Assembly: GCF_949628265.1 (NCBI RefSeq)
Contig: NC_088788.1
Location: forward strand, 24,352,335-24,416,334
Origin: Cloeon dipterum
Lineage: Eukaryota; Arthropoda; Insecta; Ephemeroptera; Baetidae
Direction: 5' to 3'
Length of the DNA: 64,000 nucleotides
The position numbers were made by a program, and so were the translations under genes. This document shows positions 24,859 to 37,228 of the stretch, piece by piece. The notes under the pieces are model-generated. The model did not search any database and had not been told where the DNA came from. It worked only from the letters and a program-made list of their open reading frames with translations. The first letter of the stretch is position 1, and each line of letters opens with the position of its first letter.

Positions 24859-27815
24859 TCAAACTTGCATTTTTTCTTCTGTCCACGCTTGTTCGGTCGA
24901 TTCTGAAGAGGTCGATGAGGAAGCACTGGAGCTTCTTCTTCTCGTTTGGACCAACGAATCTTCATCTAAATTGCGCGCAACAGATAAGAAACTACAGTTT
25001 GTGTATTTTCCTTCTTACCGTTCAATACTAGTTGCTCCACGGTGCAATCAAATTTAAACAGTTCGCTATCTTTACCATCAAAAGATACAAAGATGTCAGC
25101 TATTTGCTTGTTCCAGTTCCAAAAGTAAATATAGTGATTCTTTATTCTTAAATCTTCAAGAAGAGATTTCAAAACCTGCCAGAACAGCAATGAGACTTGG
25201 ATTGGTGTCTTGTAATCAAATTTATACCCTGACAGCAGTTGAATCCAAGCTATAAATTCTCTTTCCGTCGAGAACAACCAGCAAGTCTGAACCCACATGC
25301 TGAGCAGACTGTCTGTTAATTATGTCTTTCACATGCTCAGCCGCTGGATATGTTATGCCTCTGTCTGGGCTGACAATAATCACCTCCTTGTTTAAAACCT
25401 TTAACATATTTGAACATTATGAGCACTAGATAATCACAATGCCCCAATTAAGGGAAAAAATTTCAACACTACCGATAACGTTTCCATTGATAGTTTCGGC
25501 CTAGCCGCCTCGTGAAAGATAAATAGAACGTTGACCCCAATTCCGATCATCATGCCGTAGTCTATTCCAATAATTAGCGACGAGATAAAGGTTGCGTAGA
25601 GAGGAATCAAGTCAATTTCTGGATATTATAAGCGTTAATTATTCCCGTTTCTGGCATATTTTCATTGAAACTTACTCTTTGACTTCCAGAGAGACATTGT
25701 TAGTTCATGGATTTCAATCATGAATATCACAGCGCAAATGACGATGGCGGCAAGGGTGGCTTTCGGCATGAACTTAAGTGTGGAGGTCAACAAACCAAGA
25801 CACAGCAATACAACAGCACCTGTAAAAAACTTTTGTTTTCCAATTCCTTTCGATTTTTTTAAGTCGTACCTGTATAGAGTCCACCTAATTGTGTTCGCAC
25901 CCCTGAAGCGTTATTCACAGCAGTCCTTGTAAAAGATCCAGTAGTCGGAAAAGACTGGAAAAATGAGCCAACGATGTTGCTCAAACCAAGAGCGATCATC
26001 TCTTGAGTCGCATCAATAGTTTTCCCGTTTGCTGATGAGGGTAAAATCAGTTTTCTCGTTCATGCTTAAATGAACACTTTTTTACCAAATGCCTTAGCTA
26101 TAGCGATCGACTCCAGCACTAGCACAAATGGAATGATGATGCTTGAGGAGAGCTCAGCAAAGGCCTCTGGAAAAGGCAGTGTTTCATTTTGGTAGACCAC
26201 TTCAAAATTGGGAAAGCCGACATCAGGAAATCCTTCCTCGATGTCACCTGTTACAACAGATTTCAGAAACTAGCAAAACGTTGAGCCTAGAGCCTAGAGA
26301 AAAGAAAACCTGTGATGGCGACCGGTGAAATTCCATTTTCCATGATTAGAAACACAATCACTGTGCTGATCAAAACGACCAGCGCATTGCGCCCAAGCGA
26401 AAGGTATTTTAGCGTTCCAGTCCAAATCTTTTTACCAACGGTCATCTCAGATCTTGGAACTGCTGGCTTAAACCAATTTGTCATATACTGCAAAGAAAAA
26501 GAGAAAATATTGCCCTCTTCCAGTGTTAACCACGCTATAAGAATTTGTATATACCTTCATAAATAGCAAAATAGCGATACACGAAAATCCTAGGACGGGA
26601 TCCCAGATTGTCGTATTTTCAATGTTTTCAAAAACTTTAATCCAGTATTCCAGAAAAGTGTGTCCACCACCTTTAATTCCGAGCAAAGCTGCGACCTGAC
26701 TGGAAGCAATGCTAATTGCACCCGCGGATGTGAATCCTATTATCACAGGCATTGATATGAAGTCGACCAGAAATCCTGTGGCACAAACAGCAACAGATTT
26801 AATTTGTTTATGTTTTTTCATACAATGAAACACGCATACCTAGTTGGAATACGCCGAGCAAAAAGACGAAACAGCCTGACAGGAAGCAAATCATTACCGC
26901 CACGTCGGGTCCGAATTTGTCAACGTAAGGTTTCACTAGCATAGCTGAAATTGCAGTTGGCCCGATTGTTATGTCTTTGCAGCTTCCAAAGAAGATGTAG
27001 ACGAAGCAGCCCATGAAGGCGGAGTACAAACCATACTGTAAAATCGTAATAAAAACGTATTAAACGTTGACATTGTTCTTTTTTACTCTCTTTGACGCGA
27101 TTGAAAAGTTAAAAATATTGTTCTATTTAATCGTGACAGATATTAATATTTTATGGTTTTTATAAAACAATAATTTTTAATATCATTTTTTTAAACTCTG
27201 CTCAGCACATCCCATGGGCTGATCGCAGTGAGTCCCAATATCACTAGCTAGCGGATAACATGGGGCTAGCAAGTGGCGAGTTGGTGCATGTGCGCCTCCC
27301 AGCCCGTTGAGCTATTTGAGTAATTTAATATTGTTTCCAATATGTTGAAATATTAACGCATTTAATAGATATAACAGTTTTTATTTCGAAGTAAAAATAG
27401 GATTCCTATTTAAATAAATATTCTGGGCTTGATTTGTAAAAACATCATACACGGCCTTAGAGTCAGAAATTTTACGTGCTTTAATATTTTCGCACACATT
27501 TATGAGTGATTATACGAACTGAAGTGTACGTTCGATATTTCATTTTAAAAACTTAATCCAAATTTAAAATGCATTTTCGTACGAAGTAAACTAATCCCTT
27601 TTAATTTTGTGATCTTTTTTATTATTTAAAAGTTAGATAGAATTTACCTGCGGTGGAAGACCTGCTATAACCGCGCAAGCCATACCTTGCGGAATGACCG
27701 TGAGACCGACTGTCAACCCAGCTATCAGGTCGGCCACAAAGCAAGAGGTGTCATAGGTCCTGATCCACCCAATAATGGGCAGCCGTTTTTCAACCAAAGC
27801 CGCACTACAACTCAT
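24859..27815 (-). CDS. Gene C: SLC26A11-like sulfate/anion transporter, 603 aa
   Basis: Eleven coding exons: 27648-27815, 26840-27035, 26555-26775, 26310-26487, 26086-26247, 25870-26031, 25676-25819, 25473-25618, 25228-25398, 25019-25175, 24859-24965. All but the last have exactly the lengths of gene B. TM1 reads LTVIPQGMACAV (Gln43, Cys47). TM8 has Glu300 (VLVLESIAIAKAF). TM10 has GSFTRTAV (Arg344). The STAS domain begins near residue 460 (IIVSPDRGITYPAAEHV, LLVVLDG, LDSTAVR). The Ser/Arg-rich tail (TRRRSSSASSSTSSES) ends in KMQV. The start is chosen as the Met aligned with the firm gene B start. However, the leader in the same exon is open in this frame up to the acceptor (...CTCAG), so an N-terminal extension (TKQDAPAEKAKKS...) joined to an unseen upstream exon is possible. 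A small out-of-frame uORF overlaps the start. Intron 1 carries a dispersed repeat (27201-27328). Confidence 0.92.
27201..27328 (-). repeat. Dispersed A-tailed repeat family, internally deleted copy (gene C intron 1)
   Basis: It shares with the other copies the strings GCCTCCCAGCCCGTTGAG, GGATAACATGG and the CTCAGCACAT/CTCAGCACTT end. The part between the head block and the tail is shorter than in 45843-46251. It lies in the first intron of gene C. Confidence 0.75.
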
Positions 27816-30504
27816 TTTGTTCCGTTTAAGCCACCGGTGTGATTTCTTTGCCTTTTCTGCAGGCGCATCCTGTTTGGTACCTGAGAAAAAATTTTCAAGG
27901 TTAAAAACGAGCGAGCTTTGACACACAAAAACTAACAGGAAACGAAACCCTTTGTCCCATCAACAATTCAATTAAGCACCGTGGTGACGACAATAAAGAT
28001 TTTGAAGGACCAGTTTGAGCGTGTGGTTTAATACGATGAGCAATACTTATGAATTACGCCTTTTGCTCACATGCTTTAAGCGCTTTGCCTGAAAAAATGT
28101 TTGTTATTGTCGGTCCCAAAGAGTTCAAGAGCTCTCCGACAGATGTAGGAAGCTGTATCCCCTCGACAAGATACGGGCAGTCCCGGAGTGAAGCTGTATG
28201 TTCAATCTTCTGTTACAATTGATATTGATATGTTTTATGATAATGAGTTCTGTTAATTCAATAAACTGTAAGGAAAAATCGAAAAAATATTTTGAATTTG
28301 AAAATATTTCAAACAACTTAAGTTAACAACTAAAAATTTGTATACATGAATGTGTGCGATAAATAAAATTTTAGGTACATAATATGTATATACCTCTAAT
28401 CATATAACCTCTATTTTTTAAGGTAAAAATACAAACTACAATAATGATCTCAAAGTTGTAAGTTATATCGAAATTTGAATGGATTTAAGTATAACTTTTT
28501 TGTAATTGAGGGATCAACTTAATCAGAAAGTTTGCTACAAAAATTAAAAATACTAAATCTAATCAAATTCCGATAGCCTTATTCCTAATTTGAGAAGCTT
28601 ATTAAACTATTTTATTTTTGTGACAAGCTGCGACAAGCTTTTTAATAATTATTACTGCAGAATTCAACTTTTAAAACTCATAGTTAAAAGATGGGCGCGT
28701 GCCACGCGTGGTATTAATAAAATGTTATTAACACACATACAAGTGGATACGCGTCGTTTTTACCAGTTTTAACCGAGCACCAGTCGTTTCCAGCTGATCT
28801 GGAGTGACGACAAATCCAATCAAATTTTACTTATCTTTTGCACAAAATGTCTATACTGTTATGAAAGCAAAATTAATTCCTTCAGATTGATCCTATTAAA
28901 TAAACGTTAATTATATCAATTAAATAGTTCCCGAAAACCCATGGTTGTTTTATATTTTGCGTAGAAAAAAGCCAGCCGCGCTTGATCAAAACCTTTCTTG
29001 CAAAAAATACTCTATTACGGTTATTACAAACCCTAACCATATACACAAACAATTCTTGCCTTTTAATTTTACTTAATTTTGTTTCAATTCTTTTTTAATA
29101 TGTTTATGTGAATGTATAGTAATTAAAGTTATTGATCCTCCGACAGAGTAATTTTTATGTGATTAACATTTTATTTTCTTTAATAAAAGTGGGAATAAAC
29201 AAAGATCACGCACAGTTAATTATTTATAAAAAGTTTAGATGACCACTCACCGGATAGATGCATGGCGGTGTAACTTGCAGTTTGGACTGACATGATTAAG
29301 GTGCAGTCCCTCGTTTAAGAGTGTCTATCCCTTCCAGCAGGTGTGTTGTAATCTGTGGTTACGCTGAGTGAATTTGCATGCATGCACTGCTCGCCCGCCC
29401 GCCGAGGGATCCGTCTCCCGTCAATAATGCAGCACAACGTGCCACGGCTCTGTTTCAAGTTCAGGGTCCACATCGCGCTCACGCGTCCCCCCTCAGGCGA
29501 GCAAACCTTTTTCGCTTGCGACCAGTCGTCACTGGAGCGAACCAAAGTTGGCCACCAAATGAGTGCTGATTGCGATTCCAGTGGCCTCCAGTTAGCGATA
29601 AGCCTCAGCACGGCTTACATCCATATAATTGCAGAGTCTTTGAGCGTCCGTGAATCGAGTTTTTGAGAGTTCGAGAAATAAATAATTGATGCGCAGGGAG
29701 ACTTACTGACAATTAACCCTTTTATTTTCTCTTTTTTCTTGTGTAAATGATGTGAAATATTTGTTGTAAAATCAGCCATTCCGTCCCCCTGATCGATTGT
29801 ATTTCAAAATCGAGATAAAGTAGTCAGTGCGAGGGCCTTATCTCTGAATTCGTTGCAATCACAAATAACATATTCACGTCACTTCGCATGACGAGATTTT
29901 GAAGCTGGAGCAAATCTTATCGCTCTTTTAAGAGAGCAAAATTTTCCACACTCAATAGGAAAGTGATGATAGACTATGCGCTAGACACTGTGGAGATTCC
30001 CTCATATCAATTCAATTCACCTTTATACCGTTTTTTGCAAAACACCATGCTGTTTAATCAGCCACTTTTGGTGTAAACTTCATAAGTACCATAGCCGATT
30101 ATCACTTCTCCATAATGGTTGCACTTGAAATGATTTTTCTTTAAACATTTGATGTCACACATTATGCTTAATATATTTTACTGTCCTTATTTTGACACAT
30201 ATTGCACACAGGTCAGGTCTTTAATTTTTTAATTTGAAGTGGTTCCCGCAAATTGAGCTTGAGCGCCATAAATTATTACGTGAAGCAAAAATCCTAAGCG
30301 TTCGTCTCCTTAAAAGAAAATATTGTTATTTTTTACCATCGCGAAAATTTTACTTGAGAACCACAATTGAGATCAAAGGTATTTGAAATCCATTTAGACA
30401 ATGTTGCACACAAAAGTTTTTAATTCTATAGGTATACTTTTAGCCAGGGAACATAAATAAAAAGGGGCCACGTTTTCACCTCCAGTTCTTGATGCAATTT
30501 ATCC
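27816..30504. other. Upstream region of gene C (C-D intergenic)
   Basis: It contains the gene C leader, the 23-bp block (28131-28153), AT-rich DNA, and a GC- and CpG-richer patch at about 29310-29670 with short ORFs on both strands that may be a promoter or untranslated exon. No coding exon was recognised. Confidence 0.4.
28131..28153 (-). promoter_or_regulatory. 23-bp block shared upstream of genes B and C (C copy)
   Basis: Identical over 23 bp to 22846-22868, at a similar distance above the start codon. See the B copy for interpretation. Confidence 0.6.
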
Positions 30505-33500
30505 CTAATAAATGTCCTGAAGAGAGTTTTGATCTTCCAAATGCACGTCGTACTTATCAGTAAACGAGACCGACGGAATGAACAAGTCTGAATGGTTGTC
30601 GTCAAAATTGACGAACTGATCTCTAACGTGATTTCTCCAACTCATAAATAAGATTTTCTTCTGGGATGATTGAAAGAATCCGACTGTTTCCTTCAATGCC
30701 TGCGAGGAAAAAAGGCACACAAAAATTTATCAAATTAGGTGCAGCTTACAGATTGATTTATTAGAAACTGCAGATACGAAAATCAAACGCACCTTTATCG
30801 AAGTCGTATCAAGCACGTGGACGAAGGAACCGTCAACCACGATCATATCCGATTTTGTTACTCCAGCGCTCTTTATGATGTGTTGCTTCGTAAACTCAAT
30901 ATTAGAGTAACTGAGGTTCTTATCTGGCACTACCAGAAGTGCTTCTCCGATGTCTGGAAACTAGTAAAGATATTTATTTTGTGATATTTTCATAACAGAA
31001 TTTTGAGCAAAACACTCAAATTTTAGATTTAATTACAAATATTTGCCCGAATAATCAAGGCACCCTCCAGAACACCAGCATTTATTTTTGCATTAAGAAT
31101 TGTAATCACTGATTCATTCTTTTAATTTCTTTTAATAAAATACTAATACACACAGAACTGCAGTAACCGATGCAATATTTACAAACATATTGCAAAGGCA
31201 AATGTAATTTACTTATAAACTTGTACAGCTATAATATGCTTGCTAGTAAGTGCAACTATGACACTGAATGTAAACCATAAAGTCCACGCTGCAGAGTGAT
31301 AAACGTGCAATTAATTGATGTAATGCTCCCGCTTAAATACGTATGTCGTCCCTCGTGCATTAATCAAGCTAATCTCACCTTGCACGATTTTATGATGAGC
31401 TTTGGTCTAGCCGTCGGATAAAGGATAAACACCAGGTCGACAAGGACGCCAAACAAGATTGCGAAAGTCAAATTGACAAACAAGCCGACGAAGAAGGTGG
31501 TATACATCGGGATCAGATCTCTTTCTGTGAGGTAATTAAGCCGAGTTAATGACCGAGCTGATGGGAGCAAAATACTCATGTTACTTGAGCTCCTGAAACA
31601 GGCCATTGTAACCTGAGGTATCTTAAAAAGAGGTAACAACGAAGTGATAATGACCGCGGCTAGGGTCGACGTGGGGATGTAGGAAAGATACTGGGCCAGC
31701 ACTCCGAGCACGGCCAACATGATCCCGCCTGAAAATGAGTGGCATTTATTGAGTGTGTAGTGATTATAACCACCCGTCTCCCAAGAATGAGAGACATGAT
31801 TTATTCTGGATGTTTCGTCTTACCGGTGTAGAGATTGCTAATTGGAGTTTTTACGCCAGACGCGACATTCACGGCTGATCTGACAAATGAAGCGGAGACA
31901 GGAATTGACTGCACGAATGAGCCGAGAATGTTAGTGAGACCAAGAGCCAGAAGTTCCTGAGTCGTGTCAATCGTTTTTCCTCCAGCTGAAGCGGAAGTTA
32001 ATAGAATTGCTTATTTTCTTATTTTTTTTTACTCTCCTTAGTTACGATGAAATATCAGAAAAAGTATTAAAATTAAATCTAATGCAACAAGACACCGCAT
32101 ACCCTTTTCTGCCTACCTGTGCACGCGGCTCGAGTGAAGGCGAATATTAATTTAATAACAATATATACTGGGCAGATATACTACATATATGTTATATACA
32201 TATTAAAGTCCAATGAGGTGAACTTTTGATTGATAAAAAATCTTAAACGTTGAAAAAGGACAATATATTCTGCTATAATTGAAATTTATTGTGGCGCCTT
32301 CTCGCCAATACTGTCACAGAAACTAGTTCGCATTAAACCAGTATCGCCAGGTGACAGTGAAAAGGTGTGTGATAAGCATTGCACCTTTACTCCTTACTGA
32401 ACTTTCTCCCCCACTGCATCTTTAACCTCGCACGACAACAGTCGAACAAAATATTCTCTCTCCGGCTAGGATATGAGATTTCGTGTGAGAATAGTCTAGA
32501 AACTATTTATTATCAGACCCGCACTACATACGGGTCTTAACTTTACTGATAATTCAGTCATGATCCGAAAAAAATGACGATTATTACACTACAAAAGACG
32601 CATTAATGTCACATCGGGGTCCAAAATATTAAATATATAGTCGACCATTATATATTGTGTATGGATTTTTTCTTACCAAACGACTTAGCAACGGAAACAA
32701 ACTCCAACAGCAGGATTAGAGGAACGACAAAAAGAGGCGCCGAAAGTTCCGACAAAGTTTGTGCGAACGACAGTGTTTCGTCGCCTATCTGGAGCTGGAA
32801 TGTTGGTGGACGGATAGGAGGAAATCCCTCTTCAATTTGTTCTGTGAACTTTTTTATGTATCACTGTGATGCCTTTGGCTGGCTGTTGAGCTCACCTGGC
32901 GTTCCCACCGGGGATTGGCCTGTGGTCGTGATCATGATAACCACAAATACGATGCTGGCAATCAGAACAATTGCATTGCGAGCCATCGAGAAGTACCTGA
33001 GGAATAATTGCCGACCAGTTGGTTCTTTGGTCCGATTTATCGCTTTCTCAGTAATTTCTCCAAGGTGCTAAAAAGTAAATCACTTTCATATTGATAAAAT
33101 GAAAGGAAACTTGGAAAATCATCTCTTCGTTTTCAATATCAATTATATTTTTACGAATATTTATAAATGTTGATTGAAACGAGACTACGTGTGCGTAATT
33201 TCAAAAATACTCATTGTGTAAATCATTCTAAGATCGATACAACAGGCGTCTCACGCGTGTACGGCCGGTTGCCTAACGTGGCAAGAATACGGTTTGTAAT
33301 TTCCCATGGGAGCTTGAAATATCGGTTTGTGTATTTTTAGAGGGCTTATGCTCCACATTTTCCAAGAAAAGCTATATTCACGCGTTTCTTGGAAACATTT
33401 TTTCTGTATTTCTCATTTAATTAAATATTTTAAATTTGATCCCAAATATATTTTTATCCGCTTGAAAATCAGATTTTCTTTCACGTGTCAAAGTAGGTCA

Positions 33501-35404
33501 AATATTAATCACTTCCCATCGTAGATATTTAAAAAATACATTAAAAAACCGTAACTTATCTGGTATTCTTACCCAAATTCCCAGAAGGATCACAGCGCAC
33601 ACTAGACCCATAACCAGGTCCCACATGTTAAATTGGTCGATTCCAATGATGAAAGTTTCAATGGCTTTGATCACGTTGACGGTTGACCCTTTTATTCCAA
33701 CCATCGCTACCAGCTGACCTAACACAATAGTTATCACCCCAGCCGACATGAAGCCACTTGTAACAGGATAAGAAATAAACTCGACGAGTGGAGCTGCAAA
33801 TAGAAATAGTAATATTTACTTGATAAAAGTCGATGAAAATTACTGTTTGTGGTTCGAAATTAGTACTAACCGAGTTGGAGAAGCGCTAGAATGGTGATCA
33901 TCACCCCTGCGAGGAAGGCGATGAGCACGACCCCGTCAGGGCCATATTTATCGGTGTAAGTGCTCATCAACATAGAAATCACCAACGTTGGGCCAAAGTT
34001 GAGGAATTTGCACGTGCCCAGAAGAGGATAGACGAAATATCCGATTAAACTGGAGTATAAGCCATACTAAAATTCAAGCAGGTTGAATCTTGTTGTAACT
34101 TGACAAAAATTTGTGTGGCTTCATCGCTTTTAATAAAATTAAAAAATAGCAATCAATAATTACTAATTTTTAACTCTCTTTTCCTATTGCATTTTATTTA
34201 AATTCCTCTATCGGAAACATTCAAGAATTAAAATTAAAAGGAAAACTGATTTATAAGTATAAAATATTGAACTCATTAAAAGTGTAAGCTTTTGATATCT
34301 TTGAATTAGAACAAGTCAATAACAAATCTATCAAGATTTCAGATTTCCAAAGTCGATTCGCGAAGCATTGTGTCTGAATGTTTATCATTAATTATCATTT
34401 TTTATTTAAGAGATGCGATAAGATTCATGATGCAATTAAATGAATTTTTAGAATTTTTTAACGTATATGCCAACTTATAAATTGTTAGAAATCCCAAAAA
34501 TGATAATTTCATTCAATATCAAAATTCAGGAATTTCGGTTTAAGTATCGTATCTTCTTATTTTTATTTTGAATATGTCATCTTTAGAGACAACAGCGTAG
34601 GGATCTGTTTATAAAAGATCTTGTAATTCCCTATTAATTCTTCCCTCCTTTGGTGTAGCCGCTAGGAATTGCATTTTCCTTGACTTGAACATTTCCAAAA
34701 GCATTATTGGGATTTATACTGCTGTCACGATTACTTGTAATTGAGGTAAATGCAAAATTGGCTAACATGTAAGTGGTGTAAGATAATTAATTTATTTGTA
34801 TTTCTGTATACCTGTGCGGATTGTCCGGCGAGGTTGGTTCATTACGAAAAAGTCAAAGTGGTCCCTTCACCACAGCTAAAAATAATGTATGAGACGGTAG
34901 TTAAATTGCTTAGACTTAAGCAGTTAAAAAACTTTGTGAAAAAATCCATGACCACCGAATGCACATACGCTTGACCTCGCATTCAAAAAAAAAAAATAGA
35001 AAAATTATTTCACACCATTTACGTGTTAGCCAATTTTGCCATTAATTGCCTCAATTACAATTGTAATACTGCGATCTTTTGATATTAAGGTGAGTCTGCT
35101 GAAAGATTGCCAAACTCTCTCAGGCTTTTTGAATGATAAAAAAATTCAAATTAGAATCTCTAACCTGCGGAGGCAGTCCTGCTAAAATTGCCGCGGCCAA
35201 GCACTTGGGTAACTCGACCAGGCCGACTGTCACCCCTGCGAGCAAATCATGGGAGGCAATGGAAAGCGTGTAGGACTGCAGCCAGCCGACGATGGGAAAT
35301 CTCCGGAGCCAAAATTTTTTGGTGCTGAGCGAGTGGCCTTTCCCTTTCAGCCACTCGCGCGCCTTCAAGGGCCGCTCGTCCGACTTGAAATCGTACAACT
35401 CCAT
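30505..35404 (-). CDS. Gene D: divergent SLC26 transporter, 602 aa
   Basis: Ten coding exons: 35165-35404, 33871-34066, 33573-33793, 32896-33067, 32677-32841, 31824-31985, 31585-31728, 31379-31524, 30793-30960, 30505-30699. The ATG at 35404 is the first after an in-frame TGA about 85-90 bases upstream. Fold landmarks are present: YGLYSSL, FGPTL, TIDTTQELLALGL, SFVRSAV and a STAS domain from about residue 483 (LLVVPDKNLSYSNIEF, MIVVDGSFVHVLDTTSIK). The TM1 core is changed: the usual TVIPQ is VELPK (Lys67 for Gln, Ala71 for the aromatic). In TM10, Val366 precedes the conserved Arg367. TM8 keeps its acid (Glu323). Intron 7 (31525-31584) is 60 nt, in frame and without a stop. The protein ends soon after the STAS domain (NSLQDIY), without the long tails of B and C. 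It is the most divergent member; transport activity is inferred, not certain. Confidence 0.9.
31525..31584 (-). other. 60-nt stop-free in-frame intron of gene D
   Basis: It runs from GTAACATGAG to TTACCTCACAG at a position homologous to an intron in the other five genes (phase 1). It is divisible by three and has no stop, so retention would add 20 residues between TM12 and the segment RDLIPMYTTF. Confidence 0.7.
34750..34996 (+). other. Possible A-tailed retrocopy fragment in gene D intron 1
   Basis: A 74-codon open frame (34750-34974) with a Cys-rich start and Lys-rich end is followed 11 bp later by an A12 run (34985-34996). This resembles the end of an inserted cDNA or LINE fragment. No family was recognised and no target-site duplication was found. 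Confidence 0.25.
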
Positions 35405-36947
35405 GTGGGCTGCTCTTCGCACGTGTTGGGCGCGCGATTCCTTTTCAGCTGGCTCTCTTCGGAATTGGAATCTAATATACTCAGCTGAGCGTCCTTGTCA
35501 CAGCCAAGCTATACCTCGCTATATCTTCCAAGCCGTGTGAGTAGCATGTCGTGGGGGTGGAAGGGTTTATCGTTTGCATGCTGAAGTTATCATATCGGCC
35601 TCTACTTTTTTACTGTAAGCCATAAGTGCTATAAAGCTAAATAATATATATGCGTAGAAAACAAACTGGAAGAGCTATAAGCATTACTTATTCACCATTC
35701 AAATTAATTGACTGTCTATTTTCAGTATTACAGCATGTATAAATAGCATCTTTTGAGTGTGTGCTATATTTCTGCCAGCCCATTTCCGCAGAAAATTAAA
35801 TCAAGTTCGCAACAGGGAAATTGATAAGGGCTCTTGAATAACGCCCTTCAACGGCATTCTGCGTAAACAGGGTCGATGGCCGGAGCTAAAATGTTTACCT
35901 GGGAGACTGCGAGTATGATCGATTTGATGAGTTTTTTTATTATTGACATCCAAGGTAAGAGAGTGTCCTTTTAAAACTTCCTCTTGTTGTTGCCGAACGA
36001 GTTGTTTTGAGCTTTGGCTAATTTTTTTAGTGTGCAAAATATTTAGAGGAAGGTCAATTGGAAAGTAGCTCTGTTCAAAACAAGTCTTTGACCAACTATA
36101 ATTCAAAATAGCCGTTTATTATGTTGTGGCTGCTGAGTCCTATTAAACTAATTCCCCGTCGGCAAAAAAGGCGATAGTCATATATGGTGTAGGATTAAAT
36201 TGATAATTATCTTAAGCAAAACATGTTGTCTGGAAGGATGCACACGAAAACAAATTAAGTACCAATTGCTGTGACCTTACTTTTCCTGCGCATGGTGTAC
36301 CTCGTTTTTATTATCTGAATTATTTAAAAGAGGCATCACTTCACATTCAGCACTCCGGTTTTTTTTATCTCAACACCACACTCGTCGCAGGTGAAAACCC
36401 ACACCCTGAAAGCTTTGAAAAGAAATTACTTCTTTGAGTGCAAGTTTTTATGGATTGAAAAGCAAATGTCTCCCGCCGCCTTCGCAGTGGCAAACTTTTG
36501 AATGGTGGAAAACGTGAGCATGACGGGAGTTTTATTATGCAAAGGTTTCTGTCAAACTTTCCGCCCCTCGCAGAATCGTAACTAAATTGGAGGAGCGGAA
36601 AGAGCGGCCCATAGCAACTTTTTCATGGGAAATTCTGTTTATAACAGGGAAGCAGTATGATCATTCAGTTACGTAGCACAATAACACATAACGATATAGG
36701 TTTATAATTGGCTCTCAGATGTTATGAACACACTAACGAGCATTGCATATAATTTAATTATCAGATTTTTAGGATTATTAATAAGACCTTCGTTTCCCAA
36801 TTCATCTCAACAAAATAATGAGGTAAAAACATGTATCTCTCAAGTGAGGTTACTAGACTCATTACGCAATCTCTAATTGCGACGGAAATATTCCTTGGAA
36901 GGGGAATAGCGTCATTCAACTTTGAAACCTTTGGAAACACCGGCAAC

Positions 36948-37228
36948 TAGAGGTCTCAGCCGCGAGGTTTAAGGCGGCGACTGGCGGGACTGGCTCCAAA
37001 TTTTTTGCCCGGCGGCTGGCGGATGACGCGGCTGACAAAATTTTAAGTGTGAAGTTTGATAAAGCTTAATGGCTTGCAGACCTGGGTGACATTTTTTTCT
37101 CCTGCACTTTTTAATTTTTGATCCTTTAATCTGGCGCAGCTTTGCCTGATTTACGGCGGCTGGCGGCTGCCCACGTGACCCAAAATTTGCCGTTTGGTGC
37201 GGTGCAGCGCGGCTGGCTGAGACCTCTA
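36948..37228. mobile_element. 281-bp MITE-like DNA transposon
   Basis: It is bounded by perfect 14-bp terminal inverted repeats: TAGAGGTCTCAGCC at 36948-36961, and its complement GGCTGAGACCTCTA at 37215-37228. Directly outside both ends is the 5-bp repeat GCAAC (36943-36947 and 37229-37233), a likely target-site duplication. The interior is rich in GGCGGCTGGCG-like strings and encodes no transposase, so it is non-autonomous. TIRs ending in TA could also suggest a Tc1/mariner-type TA target, but the matching GCAAC outside the ends favours a 5-bp duplication. Superfamily not assigned. Confidence 0.8.
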
